DNA of 64,000 nt, from contig NC_081415.1 in NCBI RefSeq assembly GCF_030272615.1, forward strand, positions 419,738,257 to 419,802,256. The letters run 5' to 3'. This document shows, piece by piece, positions 1-10,577 of this stretch. The position numbers and the translations under genes are program-made. The notes below the pieces were generated by a model. The model saw only the letters and a program-made list of their open reading frames with translations, was not told the DNA's origin and did no database searches. Position 1 is the stretch's first letter; each line of letters starts with the position of its first letter. The DNA is from Cryptomeria japonica (lineage: Eukaryota > Streptophyta > Pinopsida > Cupressales > Cupressaceae).

Positions 1-1150
1 AGTAATGATGGAATCAAGAATTTTCCTTCCTGGCGCAAAACCATTCTGCTGAAGACTGATCAGGGAGGGAAGGACATTCAAGAGTCTGGAGGTGAGGACC
101 TTGGAAATAATCTTAAAGAAAGAGTTGCATAAACTGATAGGCCTGAACTTATCCTTGGAATCAGCTCCTTGAATTTTGGGGATCAAAGCAATGAAGGTTC
201 CATTAATTTCTTTCAGTAATCTTCTTGCTCCAAAAAATTCTTTAACCCCATTGGAGACATCTTTCCCAACAATATCCCATAACTCTTGGAAGAAGAACAT
301 AGGGAAACCATCAAGACCAGGATCTTTATTGCCCTCAAAAGAAAAGATAACATTTCTGATCTCCAAGTCCGTAGGGATGGAAGTCAAAAAAGAATTCTTA
401 TGCTCATCAATAAGGCAAGGAATGTTCTGCAGGAAGGCATTTTGAGCATCATCATCCAAGCTCTGATCCCTACAAAGAAGATTAGAGAAGAAACTTTTTG
501 CCTCATTTCTAATCTTCTCCTCCTTGACCAGCTCCACATTGTCCACCATCAATTTTTTGATCCTATTAGCAGCTTTGTGTTTGATAGTCGACATAGGGAA
601 TAATCTGGTGTTCTTATCCCCTTCCTTCAGCCAAATACATCTAGATATTTGCTTCCAAAAAGCTTCTTCTTTTGCAATGATATCGTGGTATCTTTTGAGG
701 ATCTCATTTTCTTCTGCAATTGTAACAATGGAGAATCCATCCTTCTGGATTTGGACCTGAATTTTGTTAAGTTCTTCGTGAATTTTTCCTTTGGCCTCAA
801 AAATATTCCCAAAGTTGGATTTATTCTAGGTCCTTATGTTATCTTTTATGCTTTTAAGTTTCTTCACAACTCTATACATGGCAGTACCCTCATCTTGAAT
901 GTTCCACCATTCCTAAATTTTATGAGCCAGATCCAGATGTAATGTCCACATTTTTTCAAACCTAAAGGGAAAATGCCTTCTCCTGTTGATAGGGTCAGCA
1001 ATAAGAGTTATAGGGTAGTGGTCAGACCCAACACGAATGTGAGAAGACAGAGAGAAGAAATAATGTCTGAACCAATCATTAGATATAAGAGCCCTGTCAA
1101 GGCGTACTTGAATAAGGTCATTTTAACCATGTTTCCTCATGAGTCACATT
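1..1150 (-). pseudogene. L1-type LINE ORF2 fragment (endonuclease end and reverse transcriptase start)
   Basis: Read on the minus strand this is the middle of a plant non-LTR retrotransposon ORF2. From 1150 downward it shows the end of the endonuclease (GSD then HYPI, matching the family's SDH-P-I motif, about 1020-1080), then QVRLDRAL, a linker with WLKEGDKNT (about 610-640), GLDGFPMFFFQELW (about 265-320), FRPISLCN (about 130) and NGFAPGRKILDSIIT at 1-40. These are the conserved N-terminal reverse transcriptase blocks. The frame runs open from about 800 to the window edge, but in-frame stops occur near 826, 915 and 1125, so it is broken. The catalytic reverse transcriptase motifs would lie left of base 1. 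Its role was target-primed reverse transcription. Confidence is high for family and strand, moderate for the right boundary. Confidence 0.88.
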
Positions 1151-2500
1151 TTAAACTACCTTACAAGGACTCCAATTAAACATAAATAGTTATATTTATA
1201 GCTTTCTCCTAGTATAGGAATACACAAAATTTGGTAGAGACATGGATGGATGACTAGATGTTTGCAATTCAAATATAATTTATTAAATGTTTATTGGAAT
1301 GATGATGTTTTTTAATAGTTATTGAAATTGTTGGAGGGATGTGATCTTTTTCTTTGATTTATGGGGCTCAAATCATGAAGTGGTTTGGTTATTATTGTTT
1401 AGAAGTATGGCTAATAATATTTTAGAAAATACTTTATAAAAATAAATAATCAAGAGAATTAATTTAAAATTGAATGATTTTAATCTAACAAATTGATGCT
1501 ATCTTATTCAACTAGAATAATCGAAGTTAATCTAAGAAATAATTGAATCCCAAACTAACTAATATAAATTTAACTTAATCTAAATAAAACAAAACATCCA
1601 CAAATGTAGTAAATTGTTTTAGACATGGAACTAGGTTGACATGATAATGTTATCCTCAAAAATCTAAATCATTTCTTGCTTAATCTTCACCCCCTTTATA
1701 TGGCTAATAATAGTGGGGAAGTTCAATTGCTCTACTGAAAGCCAATCACAACAAACAGGTTCCCAACAAACTTATCCACTAGCATATCTAGTGTCTTAGG
1801 ACAAGGCTCAACAAGTGCTTGGTGGCCAAGCCACATGTGGTAATGAAGAAAATGGTGGTGATGAGAGTGAAAGGGAGGCCAATGACCCACCTCTAGTGAC
1901 TTATCTAATTTTTAGATCAATCTCAGAAGTAAGGATGGGTTATAAGTGGGATTCAAAAACTAGGAAAATTTTAATAGTTGTTTAGTGGAAATTGATTTAA
2001 AATTTGATAATAATGACCTCAATAAGAGATTTTATTGATTATGTGCTATGAATGTAGGATTTTCAAAATTAGACCCTTCTAAATGATTAAGATCGCATAA
2101 ACTATTATTGATTGGTTGCTCTATGTAAAGTCACCAATCTCCATGGTTTTTATGGTATGAAAAAACCTACATTTTCCAAGGCACACATATTTACCACTTT
2201 AATGAAGTGGAAAATTCATTAGTAAATGGAGAAAGAAAATCCTTTATGCAAACAAATATTAAACAAAAAATGTCAACAAAGGAAGCAAATGGGAGGGTTC
2301 TATATAGTCAAAGTGGAGATGTGTTACATCTCATCTAATCATGTTTACATATTATGAATCTTTTAGTCATCATTAAACCTACCATGTTAGCATGTGCATT
2401 CTTGGGTGTTTATAGTACCAAAATTGTACATTCTAGTTGTACATTATTTACCTTGCAACCTCCACAAGTATGATATTCCTTTATCTGAGAACTTCAATTT
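1115..2500. repeat. Dispersed repeat J, copy 1
   Basis: This AT-rich stretch has no intact ORF but aligns by eye, in order, with pieces near the right of the window. 1120-1175 resembles 41000-41050. 1240-1400 resembles 52765-52920 (ATGGATGA..AAATGTTTG). 1490-1660 resembles 53660-53870, including AAGCTAATCTAAGAAATAA-like and CTAGGTTGNCATGA words. 2150-2490 resembles 60060-60325, including CAAAATNGTACATTCTA. The shared order shows a common ancestral element. Neighbouring antisense copia integrase remnants suggest a decayed copia element on the minus strand, which is inference. Confidence 0.6.
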
Positions 2501-2706
2501 GTTTTGGAGTGTGGAATCATGTATTTTTTATGTATACCATTCTTCTTGTATATTTCTTAAAATAAATTTGAAGGTAAATTTACTTCTATTATAAGACCTC
2601 GCATACTTGATAGGTATTCCTACTCGATTTTCAACTAGAGCTTTGTATGTTAAATATGAATTTTAATTTTTTTTAAAGTATATCCACATCCTCATAAAAA
2701 AATAAG

Positions 2707-2852
2707 CAGCAATAAAAAAATAAAATGGCTCCAAATATAGTAGGTATCTTCATCGGACCACACAAACTAGCATTAATGAGGTTCGGGACTCCTTTGGATT
2801 TTCATGTTTTATCAAAGTTAAATGGGTGTCAGCTTTGTTTCCTTGTTTCACA
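2707..2852 (-). pseudogene. copia integrase fragment
   Basis: One minus-strand frame reads C-E-T-R-K-Q, then HPFNFDKT, then NLINASLCGPMKIPTIFGA. This matches the copia block where the integrase zinc finger (CxxC..K) is followed by LIHxDLCGPMxxPSxxGA at the first catalytic aspartate. The aspartate position is serine here (ASLCGP instead of the usual TDLCGP), and stops occur upstream. It is a short, inactive relic, probably part of the flanking repeat J. Confidence 0.5.
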
Positions 2853-3139
2853 TTTTATATGCACATCCTAACATTCTTGTATGGATGAAATATCTCATTC
2901 ATTATACTGGACTTGCTTAGCACAAACATTTATTAATCACTTAAGTGTATGTACCTATAATGTAAAAATACGTTTATATTTTACACTTCTCTAACACATG
3001 AGAGTTTGTTGTCTTAGGATAAACAAGCTAGTACAAATTCTTATCACTAATATAAATTTCAATCACCTTTTCATTATGCAAAAAATTTATGTTTGATAGG
3101 TGCAAGAAATTGGGTCCACAAAAAAGCTAAAAATGGAAG

Positions 3140-4144
3140 TGTGGTTAGAAATATATGTTTGGTTGTCATTGATGTCAAACCTAGTGATCCGGGTTGGTCC
3201 GGATATAGTAAGTTTGTGTAAGTTATGTATGTATGTTTCAAAGAAGTGATATGTATGTATGAAGGTGTTTCTGAATAGTGGAAGATAGGTATGTATGTAT
3301 CAAGATGCAAAACCTTGTTGATATGTCATAAAGCTTGTGTTACAGTTGTTGTAGATATGTCGCAGATGTGTTTTTCGAAAGGTTGATTGCACTAGAAATG
3401 TGTGTTGCCAATATGTCGATATGTTTTTCATGTTGACTAATTTTTAAATTCAATTATGGTCATTGATTCGGTGCTTCAAAAGTTGTGGTCTGGAAGTGTA
3501 TTCAATGATGATGGTGTTCGACATTGTTTGCGGTGCTCTCCATTCCTCTGCTTTTTGGTTTATGATGATGATCTTTTGGAAATGTGTTGTTCATGGTCTT
3601 AATTTATTTATATCAAGTTAGATCATGTTTTTGTTCTTTGGAAACATGCTTGCGGAATTTTGAGGATATGATCATTCCGGGTCTAGCCGACCTTGAATAT
3701 TTTTCTATTCTTATTTTTGCTTCAGTGCATGTAGTGTGTGATCTAGCTATTAGACTATTCTTGAAGGAAATCATGTAGAAGATCAATGAAGAATTATTCT
3801 TTGGGAAATTTTTCTTAAGGATGACATGATGCATATATCGACAATGATCCTTCCAGCAATATAAGTCGTTGCAATCTGAGTAGTGAGCCCTCTGGTAGTG
3901 AGCCTTGTAATCTCATATAACTAGTTATATTATATTGAGAGTTAACCCTCTCCATGGTTGTGTTTTCCACATATTAAAATCTAGTGTCTCTCTTATGGTT
4001 GTGTATCTCTTGCATTTCAATTATGTTGCATGCATTTATTTTGGGACGAGGTTAATTGATAATAAGCTAAGTTTTAGAAGTTCATTTTTTTCATTTTAAA
4101 GGGAATATTGATTCACCCCCCCTCTCAGTATTCCAATTTGTTCA
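3140..4144 (+). repeat. Element A 5' LTR
   Basis: The LTR begins TGTGGTTAGAAA and ends TTTGTTCA. Relative to the 3' copy it keeps a segment near 3170-3280 that the 3' copy has lost. It lacks about 250 bp of GT-rich and GAGTGAGAG-like sequence (about 11105-11390) found in the 3' copy. The end carries CCCCCCCTCTCAGTATTCC. Confidence 0.7.
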
Positions 4145-4148
4145 AAAA

Positions 4149-4161
4149 TTGGTATCAGAGC
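4149..4161 (+). other. Primer-binding site of element A (initiator Met tRNA type)
   Basis: TTGGTATCAGAGC lies four bases after the LTR end. It is the standard plant copia site, complementary to the 3' end of initiator methionine tRNA, and it marks the start of minus-strand synthesis. Confidence 0.85.
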
Positions 4162-4219
4162 TTGGTCCCTTGAACATGCTAGCTTAACCGCTTGAGGGAG
4201 GTCTTGGTTATTTGAATAG

Positions 4220-5165
4220 ATGGCACCTATGGATATGGCATGATAATACTATTTGGATGAAGAATTGAAGATAGACCTTGAAGATCTGGAGAGTGTGGAA
4301 TCTGAGAATGAGGAATTGAAAGAGAATGTCAAAGTAGCAAATGAATATGTCAAGAAACTGATAGATCAAATCCAAAAGTTCAAAGCAAGGCATTGAGAAG
4401 TTAAGAAAGAGTTGAAACAAGAAAATGAGGTTGTTGTGAATCTAAAGCTGAAAATTGAAGAAAGAAGGAAAGTGGAAGAAAGTATAAAGGATGCAATCAA
4501 TCAAAAGACAAAAGAATGTGGAAAGCTAGAACAAGAAGTAATGAACTTGAAGTCAAAGGCAAAAGTCATTGAAAGCAGTGCATTATTTGATAAATTGTTG
4601 GCTATGCATAAATATCATAAAAACAAAGAAGGATTAGATTTTCAATCCAATGAATGCTCAAATTATAATAACAAAGGCAAATACAAAGGCAAAGAAGAGA
4701 AGGTCCAGAACCAAGTACCTAGTGCAAATAGACCGCTAGTCCGTCAACCAAATGGTCAAAGGTACCCATCATTCAATGGTTATTGTTTTCACTACAAAAA
4801 ATTTAGACATAAGGCTATAGAATGCAAGCGTAAAGTAAATCATAATACTCAATTCTTTAATTGTAAGATTTTTTAACACAAGGCTAAAAAGTGCAGTAAT
4901 CAAGCTATGAATAGAAAAGCTATAGACTATTTGCAAATGAAGTGAATCAATCACTTATGAACATGGTAAATAATCCCTTTCATGGTTATTGTCACATATG
5001 TTATGATTTTGGTCACAAAGCTAATCAACATAGATCTAGAACGACTTTACTGAATTCAGGATAGAGGAATATCAAGTGGCACAATCGCAAGAAGCTTGGA
5101 CATTTTGCTAATAGATGCAGGAATGTGATTTCTCTAACAAAATCAAATGAATATAAGAATACTAT
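4220..5165 (+). pseudogene. Element A gag-like protein, coiled coil plus four zinc knuckles
   Basis: The reading starts at ATG 4220 and is broken by early stops (near 4238) and others. The first half is charged heptad-like sequence (EELKIDLEDLESVESENEE, then KLKIEERRKVEESIKDA), a likely coiled coil for particle assembly. The second half has degenerate CCHC nucleic-acid-binding knuckles: CFHYKKFRHKAIEC near 4785 (second Cys replaced by Tyr), a half knuckle HKAKKC near 4880, CHICYDFGHKANQH near 4995 (last Cys replaced by His), and GHFANRC near 5100. Gag with several successive knuckles is also seen in element B at 44049-45000, so A and B are one family. The protein would package element RNA. 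It is clearly inactive now. Confidence 0.7.
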
Positions 5166-6423
5166 TATTATGGTATGGAGAAAGAAAGAAAAGAATGTCT
5201 CTAATGTACTTGAGTCCTGTATATGTGCATCAACCTCTGGAAATTGATCTGGTAGCTTTGGCTTAGGGGCAGCTTTAAAGAAAATCTATTTGTCCCCCCT
5301 CGTGAAAGAGTTACATGTTGTTATTGTGGCATGTTGGTGTTGAAATTGTGTTTAGTGTGCTCCAGTAGATTGCTTATGCAAATTATAGGTGATGGCATCA
5401 TTATGATAAGACAGTTTTTAGCAGGAGAACCCTAGGCATATCAAGCAAGTTAAATACTGAAATTTTGTGATCATTTTGACATTGTGTGTTGAAGAGACTA
5501 AAGAGAAAGAGCAGCTAAAGAGAAAAAGAAGAATCAAAGAGATTAGTGAAAAAGAGGTATTTCTTTCATCATTTCCTATGGAATCCAAGATAGCAATGGG
5601 AGAATCTAGCAATGGAGATATTCGAAACTTGGTAAAAGTTCAATTAGATGAATTTGATCATATGAAAATTAGGAATCTTGAAAGTTGTCACAACCCTCCT
5701 TTATCACTTTTGGATTTAAAATACAAACTCTATTATATTCTTTTTGGATAAGCTATTTAAATGATTGAATGAATATTATAAAAGGATAAATAATAAAACT
5801 CACACACACACATGGAAAATATACATTTTTCTTAATTATTTATTTAGTTCTCCTCATCCAATTATGGCACATGTTGTAGGAAGAATAAGAAGCTTCTAGA
5901 GGATTCTCCACCACCTTGCATGTAACTCCTCCCACTAAGTCTAATCAATTTGCATGAAGTCCAAAATTGGGAAAGAATCTCTTTTTTTAATTAAAATTAT
6001 AGATAGTGGAATAGAGGGATTTTTCTTATAAATGATATACAAGTTTTCAAAAATGGGAGTTGGTTATTCCATAAAGAAATTCTTCTCTCAAGAAATTTTT
6101 TTTGTAGTCATATTTCATTTTTTGAAAATAGCTAAGATTGCTTTGGAGGATTTCTTTCAAGTTTGAAGGATCAAGGGGGGCTAATTGAAGGATTCATAAG
6201 GGATTCTACATCAATTGCAAGCATCCAGGTTCTTTTTATTTAGTTTTATTTTATTTTGAATCATGCATCTTATTCTTGTTGCGAATTAGATTAGATCAAT
6301 TTGTTCAATTTCCTTGATGAGAATCAGATCAATTTGTTTCAGTTTCTTGCTGAGAACTAGATTAGATCAATCTTTATTCATCTCTCTGGTTTTTCGAATA
6401 GAAATCTAAATCTCATCCTTTTA

Positions 6424-6800
6424 ATAGATCTCACTGTGAATAACCCTCTATGATATTCTCATTTGATTTCATTATCTGGTTATATATTTTCTCTGTGAAA
6501 ATTAGTTCAAAAGAAAGGATATATTTCACTGCGATTATTTCCTCTTTGATTATTCTAAATCTCTCTCTGTGATTATTTTAAATCTTTGTGATTATTTTAA
6601 ATCTCTGTGATTATTTCCTCTATGGTTATTCTAAATCTCTCCTTATGATTATTTTTGAATCTCCCTATGAGTTGAACAAAGACCTCTCTGTGAATATCAG
6701 TTGAATAAATCCTCCCTGTGAATACTGGAAACGAATGCTGGAAATAAACAATTTCCCTGTGAAGTCTGGAAATAAACTCCCTCCATGTGAATACTGGATA

Positions 6801-6803
<3 letters not shown>
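6424..6803. repeat. Degenerate CTCTGTGATTATT tandem repeats
   Basis: Words of the form CTCTGTGATTATTTTAAAT recur every 20-40 bases with substitutions: CACTGTGAATAACC, CTCTGTGAAAATT, CTCTGTGATTATTTTAAAT, CTATGGTTATTC, CCCTGTGAATACTGG, CCATGTGAATACTGG. They lead directly into the (CT)n tract, so that tract may have expanded from the CTCT part of one unit. Confidence 0.7.

Positions 6804-6893
<90 letters not shown>
6804..6893. repeat. (CT)45 microsatellite
   Basis: Ninety bases of uninterrupted CT dinucleotide lie between AAG and GTAAATG. Apparent ORFs of repeated Ser-Leu or Arg-Glu across it are artefacts. A perfect tract of this length is young compared with the decayed sequence around it. 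Confidence 0.97.
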
Positions 6894-6897
<4 letters not shown>

Positions 6898-7171
6898 ATG
6901 ATAAACTCCTGTTTACTGTGATAATCAATAAAAAAAAAACAATTATTTGATCATCTATTTTTGTTCTTACTTTCATAAATAAATCTCTTTTGTTTTTTTT
7001 TTAAGTAAGGAAATATGAAACCATATATATATAAAGTCATTTTGAATGTTAACATATATATTAACGTCGCATTATAATTATAAAAAAAAAACCGCATTCA
7101 ATGTCAATATATTTTAATGTTTCGGCACGGTCTTCGAAAAACGTCTGAAGACATAATGGCAACATGCAGGG

Positions 7172-7330
7172 CGGCGGTATTGAAACCACCGGGGGTAGCG
7201 GTACCCCCACTACCCTGCGGTCACTATAAGTGGCCGCGGGGGAGTGGAGGGGACCACGAGGCCCCCTCAACCCTGCGGGCCTGCACATGCAGGACCGCAG
7301 GGGGGTGATGGGACCCGTGGTCCCCACTCC
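7172..7330. other. GC-rich cluster of hairpins in S
   Basis: A GC-rich island in AT-rich sequence is built of successive inverted repeats. CGG-C-GGT pairs with ACC-A-CCG at 7172-7191. GGGGGTA pairs with TACCCCC at 7191-7208. CCCTGCGGTCACT pairs with AGTGGCCGCGGGG around an ATA loop at 7213-7241. CCCTGCGG plus CTGCA pairs with TGCAG plus CCGCAGGG at 7271-7302. An outer stem (GGAGTGG..GGGACCAC at 7241-7257 with GTGGTCCCCACTCC at 7317-7330) encloses the last one. A TATATATATAAAG box lies at about 7023-7035, so this could sit near a transcript start. Confidence 0.75.
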
Positions 7331-8915
7331 CCCATTTTCAAATAAACACAATAAATTCGTTATTTATTTTTTTCATTTTGTAAATAGTTTTTTTATCTTT
7401 TAATTTGTAAATTAGAAAATTTTAGTAATTACTTTGGGATTAAAGTTGATTGCTTAGATTTTTAATTTTTAATTGTTAAATTTAGAAAATATTAAATTCC
7501 TTCCTTAGTATAAATTTTAGGAAAGTTTATAAATATTGGGGATTATTCATGATTAAAGTATCTTTGGTAAATTTTATATTCGTAAATTATAATAGACCAA
7601 TTCTTTTAACTAGAATCATTCATTCCATATAAGATCCATTCGGCACTTAGTTGGCCTTTAGCAACTAATTCACATTAATATAATTTGAATCGAATGCCTA
7701 AATTAATCACTATTTTTGGATTGCTTAATTATGCACGCAAGTTACACTATTCTTATATCATGCAAATTTATTATAGATTAACTACATTTATTTGACGATA
7801 TCATGCAAGTACACATATAATTATTAATATGCAAGTTTTTTCGTATCCAAGTTATATTTCAAGTTATGGCTTTATTCTACGTAATTCATCAAGCGGTTAT
7901 TTCAATTAATTAGAAATTATGCTCGTTCAATTAGTAATTGTTTTCGAGCATGATGTTTTCATAGCTTCTTAGTTAGAAAACTAAATAAAGGAAGATGGAA
8001 ACCTAAACCTAGTAGCGTTAGGTATATACGGTGCCTCTGGGTCACACTTATGGGTAATGTCATCGTGTTGAACTACTGCACTTAACGCCTAATAAAGCTA
8101 CATCAACGACGTCTGTGGCATTGTCCCTATAAATCATCGGGGAGTAATAAGGGTCACTTGGAAGTTAAAATCCAAGGGGCAGGTAATCCCCCTTGGATTG
8201 ATAATCTAATAAGATAATTTTTAAATAATTTTTCATCCGTTGAGAGAAACCATAGTAAACCCCCTTTAGGGTTGGTTAAGTAAAACGCTTTTATGAAATT
8301 GTTTCTTTATTTTGAAGAGATATTAGTGATTGGTAATTTGGCCAAGGGTGATGCTCATGATAGGTGTTAGGATGTAGTTGTTAGGCCACAAACAATAGGC
8401 CATCTTGAGCCTTTGTTTAAGTGCTACCATCATGGGTAGCAACCATAGAGAAACTGTCTGGGACATTGACCCTAGAAAGGGTTGCATACCCACTAATCAG
8501 TTTACATCAAACCATAGAATAGAAAATAGAACTACATACTTTATGCCTTGATCCCGTGCCAAAGCGGGTATGTAGGCAGTCTTGGGATGGAGTTGTCCCT
8601 CGTACTCAGGCGTTCGTGGGTGGGGTCTAGGCTTGGTAAAGGAAGGATTGAGTAAGAATCCTATTTGAAATATAAAGATAATTAAATTGGAAAAAGTAAT
8701 TCAATGCATACTCGGAAGGAATCCTGTATGGATTCGCTTGACTTCCCAAGGCTTTAAGCCAAATTCTGAGGCAAAATTCAAGCTTGTATTATGTTATTTA
8801 ATTACTCCTAAGGACGGTGAACTCGATGCACTTCTGTTATAAGAGTGTAGTACTTAGTGAGTGGCTCAGGACCCGAATGGTCTCAATGAGTCTAAGTCTC
8901 TAGCCAGAGCACCTC

Positions 8916-9064
8916 CTATCCCGATTGGATAGATGCCTACCCCGTATGGGTAGATGCCTATCCCGTATTGGATAGATGAAATCTTATGTCCCGTATGGAC
9001 AAATGCCTAACCTGTATGGTTAGATGTTCATCCTGGATGGATGAATGCCTAATCCAAATGGACG
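8916..9064. repeat. Tandem array of seven hairpins with constant loops and variable complementary arms
   Basis: Units about 20-29 bp apart share a loop (CGTAT, CGATT, TGTAT or TGGAT) and a spacer (ATGC). Their arms differ but stay paired: CTATCC/GGATAG (8916), CTACCC/GGGTAG (8937), CTATCC/GGATAG (8958), TGTCC/GGACA (8987), CTAACC/GGTTAG (9007), TTCATCC/GGATGAA (9027), and a decayed TCC/GGA (about 9053). It lies about 110 bp before the right end of insertion S. Confidence 0.9.
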
Positions 9065-10562
9065 GATGCCCGGAGTATGCAATTGAATAAAACATAATGA
9101 TTAAATTAAACACACAAAGAAAAAGAAAAAAAAAGAATACTCAATTTTGTTGAGTTAATTATGGTGGGTTACTACAAAATTTCTTTCATAGATGAAGAAT
9201 CTCAGAGAATCAAAGAGTTTCTATGGCTTATCGATGAGGATTCAATTAAGTTCATTTTGAGCCATGTTTAGGATGGTTTCCTAATGTTGGACAAATCCTA
9301 TCAGATTTCAAAGGAAGCTATATCAACAATTTCTGGTCTTTGTGCTATTGGAACTATTCTAGTGAAGAAAATAGTCAAAAACAAAGAAGTAAAAACCCTA
9401 ACTGGCATTACGCAAGATCAAAGGGCATTGTTAATTGATACAACCATTGACCCGTTGGTGAGGTATGTTGCTTATGGTATTTATTACAAGATTTATTTCT
9501 AAAATAGAGGATATACTTTTTCTATAGTTGTGAATGTTGTCCATTAGATGGTAAAACAAGGTAAATATTTTGATTTGTGTGAGTTATTATTGATGCAATT
9601 AATAGAGAATATCACTATTACAAAAGAGGATGGATATCCTTTATGTGGTTCCTTAATCATGTGTTTGATGCTTTATTTATTGAGATCTTTACCTTTGAAG
9701 GAGAATGTTGTATGGAAGTCAAATGTTTTTCTTGTTGGAAAGAAAATTTACAGGTATTTGAGTTGTATAGCAAACAAAGATAAGGCATGTAAACATCATT
9801 TTATAAATATTCAGAAGATGTGGTGTTCTGGTTTGGTTCCTAGTGTTGTCAGCTCTCTTGAGGAGAGTCCTTCCTCTAGTAGAATAAGGTTGAACAGATC
9901 AGTTGCGGTTTCCTTTTCGGAATCGAAAAAGATGAAGAGAAGTAAATGGAAGAAAGAAATAATTAATCTTGATGATCTAGAACCTCCTAGAGAAGCTAAA
10001 GGAGAAAAGGCTAAAATAGAAAAACAAGAAGATAGTATGGATGAAGATGACCCTTGCAAGACATAAAATATTTTAAGTATGCTTGAAGAAGAAGATGGTA
10101 TGAAGAATATTGATGATATGTGGCTTTTGCATCCATCCTATGATTAGGATAAAATTGAATAATTCTTACTTGATTATCTACTTCAGAAGAATATTGATTT
10201 GAATAATCTGGTAGATATTTTACCAGATGTTTTGTTTGAGAAGCTTGAAGATCATTTCAAGCAGTCACCTAAAAAAATTATTGGAAAGGATGAAGTAAAA
10301 AATCTATGGAGAAGAGGTGAATTAATGCGTAGAGAAGATTACCTTAAAACATAAAGAATATGAGAGAATTTCAAAGCTAAAATTGACTCCATTGAGTTCG
10401 AGTTGAACTCTCTTGGTAAAACATTTGATATTTTCAGTGATAAAATGGTAAACAAAGAAAAAGGATAAATTCTTTGCAGTCTGAGCTTGTATAGATAATG
10501 TAGAGAATAGAGAATATGTTTCTAAGGGGCAGAAAAGTCATTATAAGTGTGTTGCCATCAAT

Positions 10563-10577
10563 GAAAAAGGGGGAGAT
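10563..10577 (+). other. Polypurine tract of element A
   Basis: GAAAAAGGGGGAGAT immediately precedes the right LTR. This is the usual copia context (TTGCCATCAATG..AAAGGGGGAGATT) and primes plus-strand synthesis. Confidence 0.8.

Larger units (their letters stand above)
5686..9176. mobile_element. Insertion S: probable solo LTR, about 3.49 kb
   Basis: The insert begins TGTCACAACCCTCC and ends GGTGGGTTACTACA. These ends are also imperfect inverted repeats (TGTnnnAACCCnCC). The flanks AAAGT (5681-5685) and AAATT (9177-9181) match at four of five bases, as an aged target duplication should. Removing the insert plus one flank keeps the interrupted ORF of A in frame, which supports the boundaries strongly. 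There is no coding capacity inside. It contains a (CT)45 tract, a GC-rich hairpin cluster and an array of covarying hairpins. TG..CA ends and a 5-bp duplication favour an LTR. The length would be large for an LTR, so a non-autonomous DNA transposon is the alternative. Confidence 0.6.
5500..10465 (+). pseudogene. Element A second ORF (unrecognised), split by insertion S
   Basis: I do not recognise the family. Coding resumes after S in the same frame if S and one copy of its 5-bp flank are removed. The left part runs to 5685 and the right part covers 9182-10465. Visible blocks are FIDEESQRIKEFLWLIDEDS, MLDKSYQISKEAISTISGLC, TIDPLVRYVAYGIYYK, DLCELLLMQL and CLMLYLLRSLP, then a lysine/glutamate-rich linker (about 9900-10060) and a helical tail. 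Element B has a related block (FIWLDRPYKITNEAMSA, 45900-45989), and element C probably has a distant one near 27530-27620. It sits where pol would be expected. Stops occur at about 9270, 9500, 9546 and 10064. A structural or assembly role is only a guess. Confidence 0.55.

Noticed and set aside
6665-6976. Long open frames across 6665-6976 on both strands
   Set aside because: They consist of Arg-Glu or Ser-Leu repeats produced by the (CT)45 tract.
8916-9064. CRISPR-like array
   Set aside because: Units are too short, spacers are constant rather than unique, and this is a plant nuclear context. The array is of hairpins, not repeats with unique spacers.
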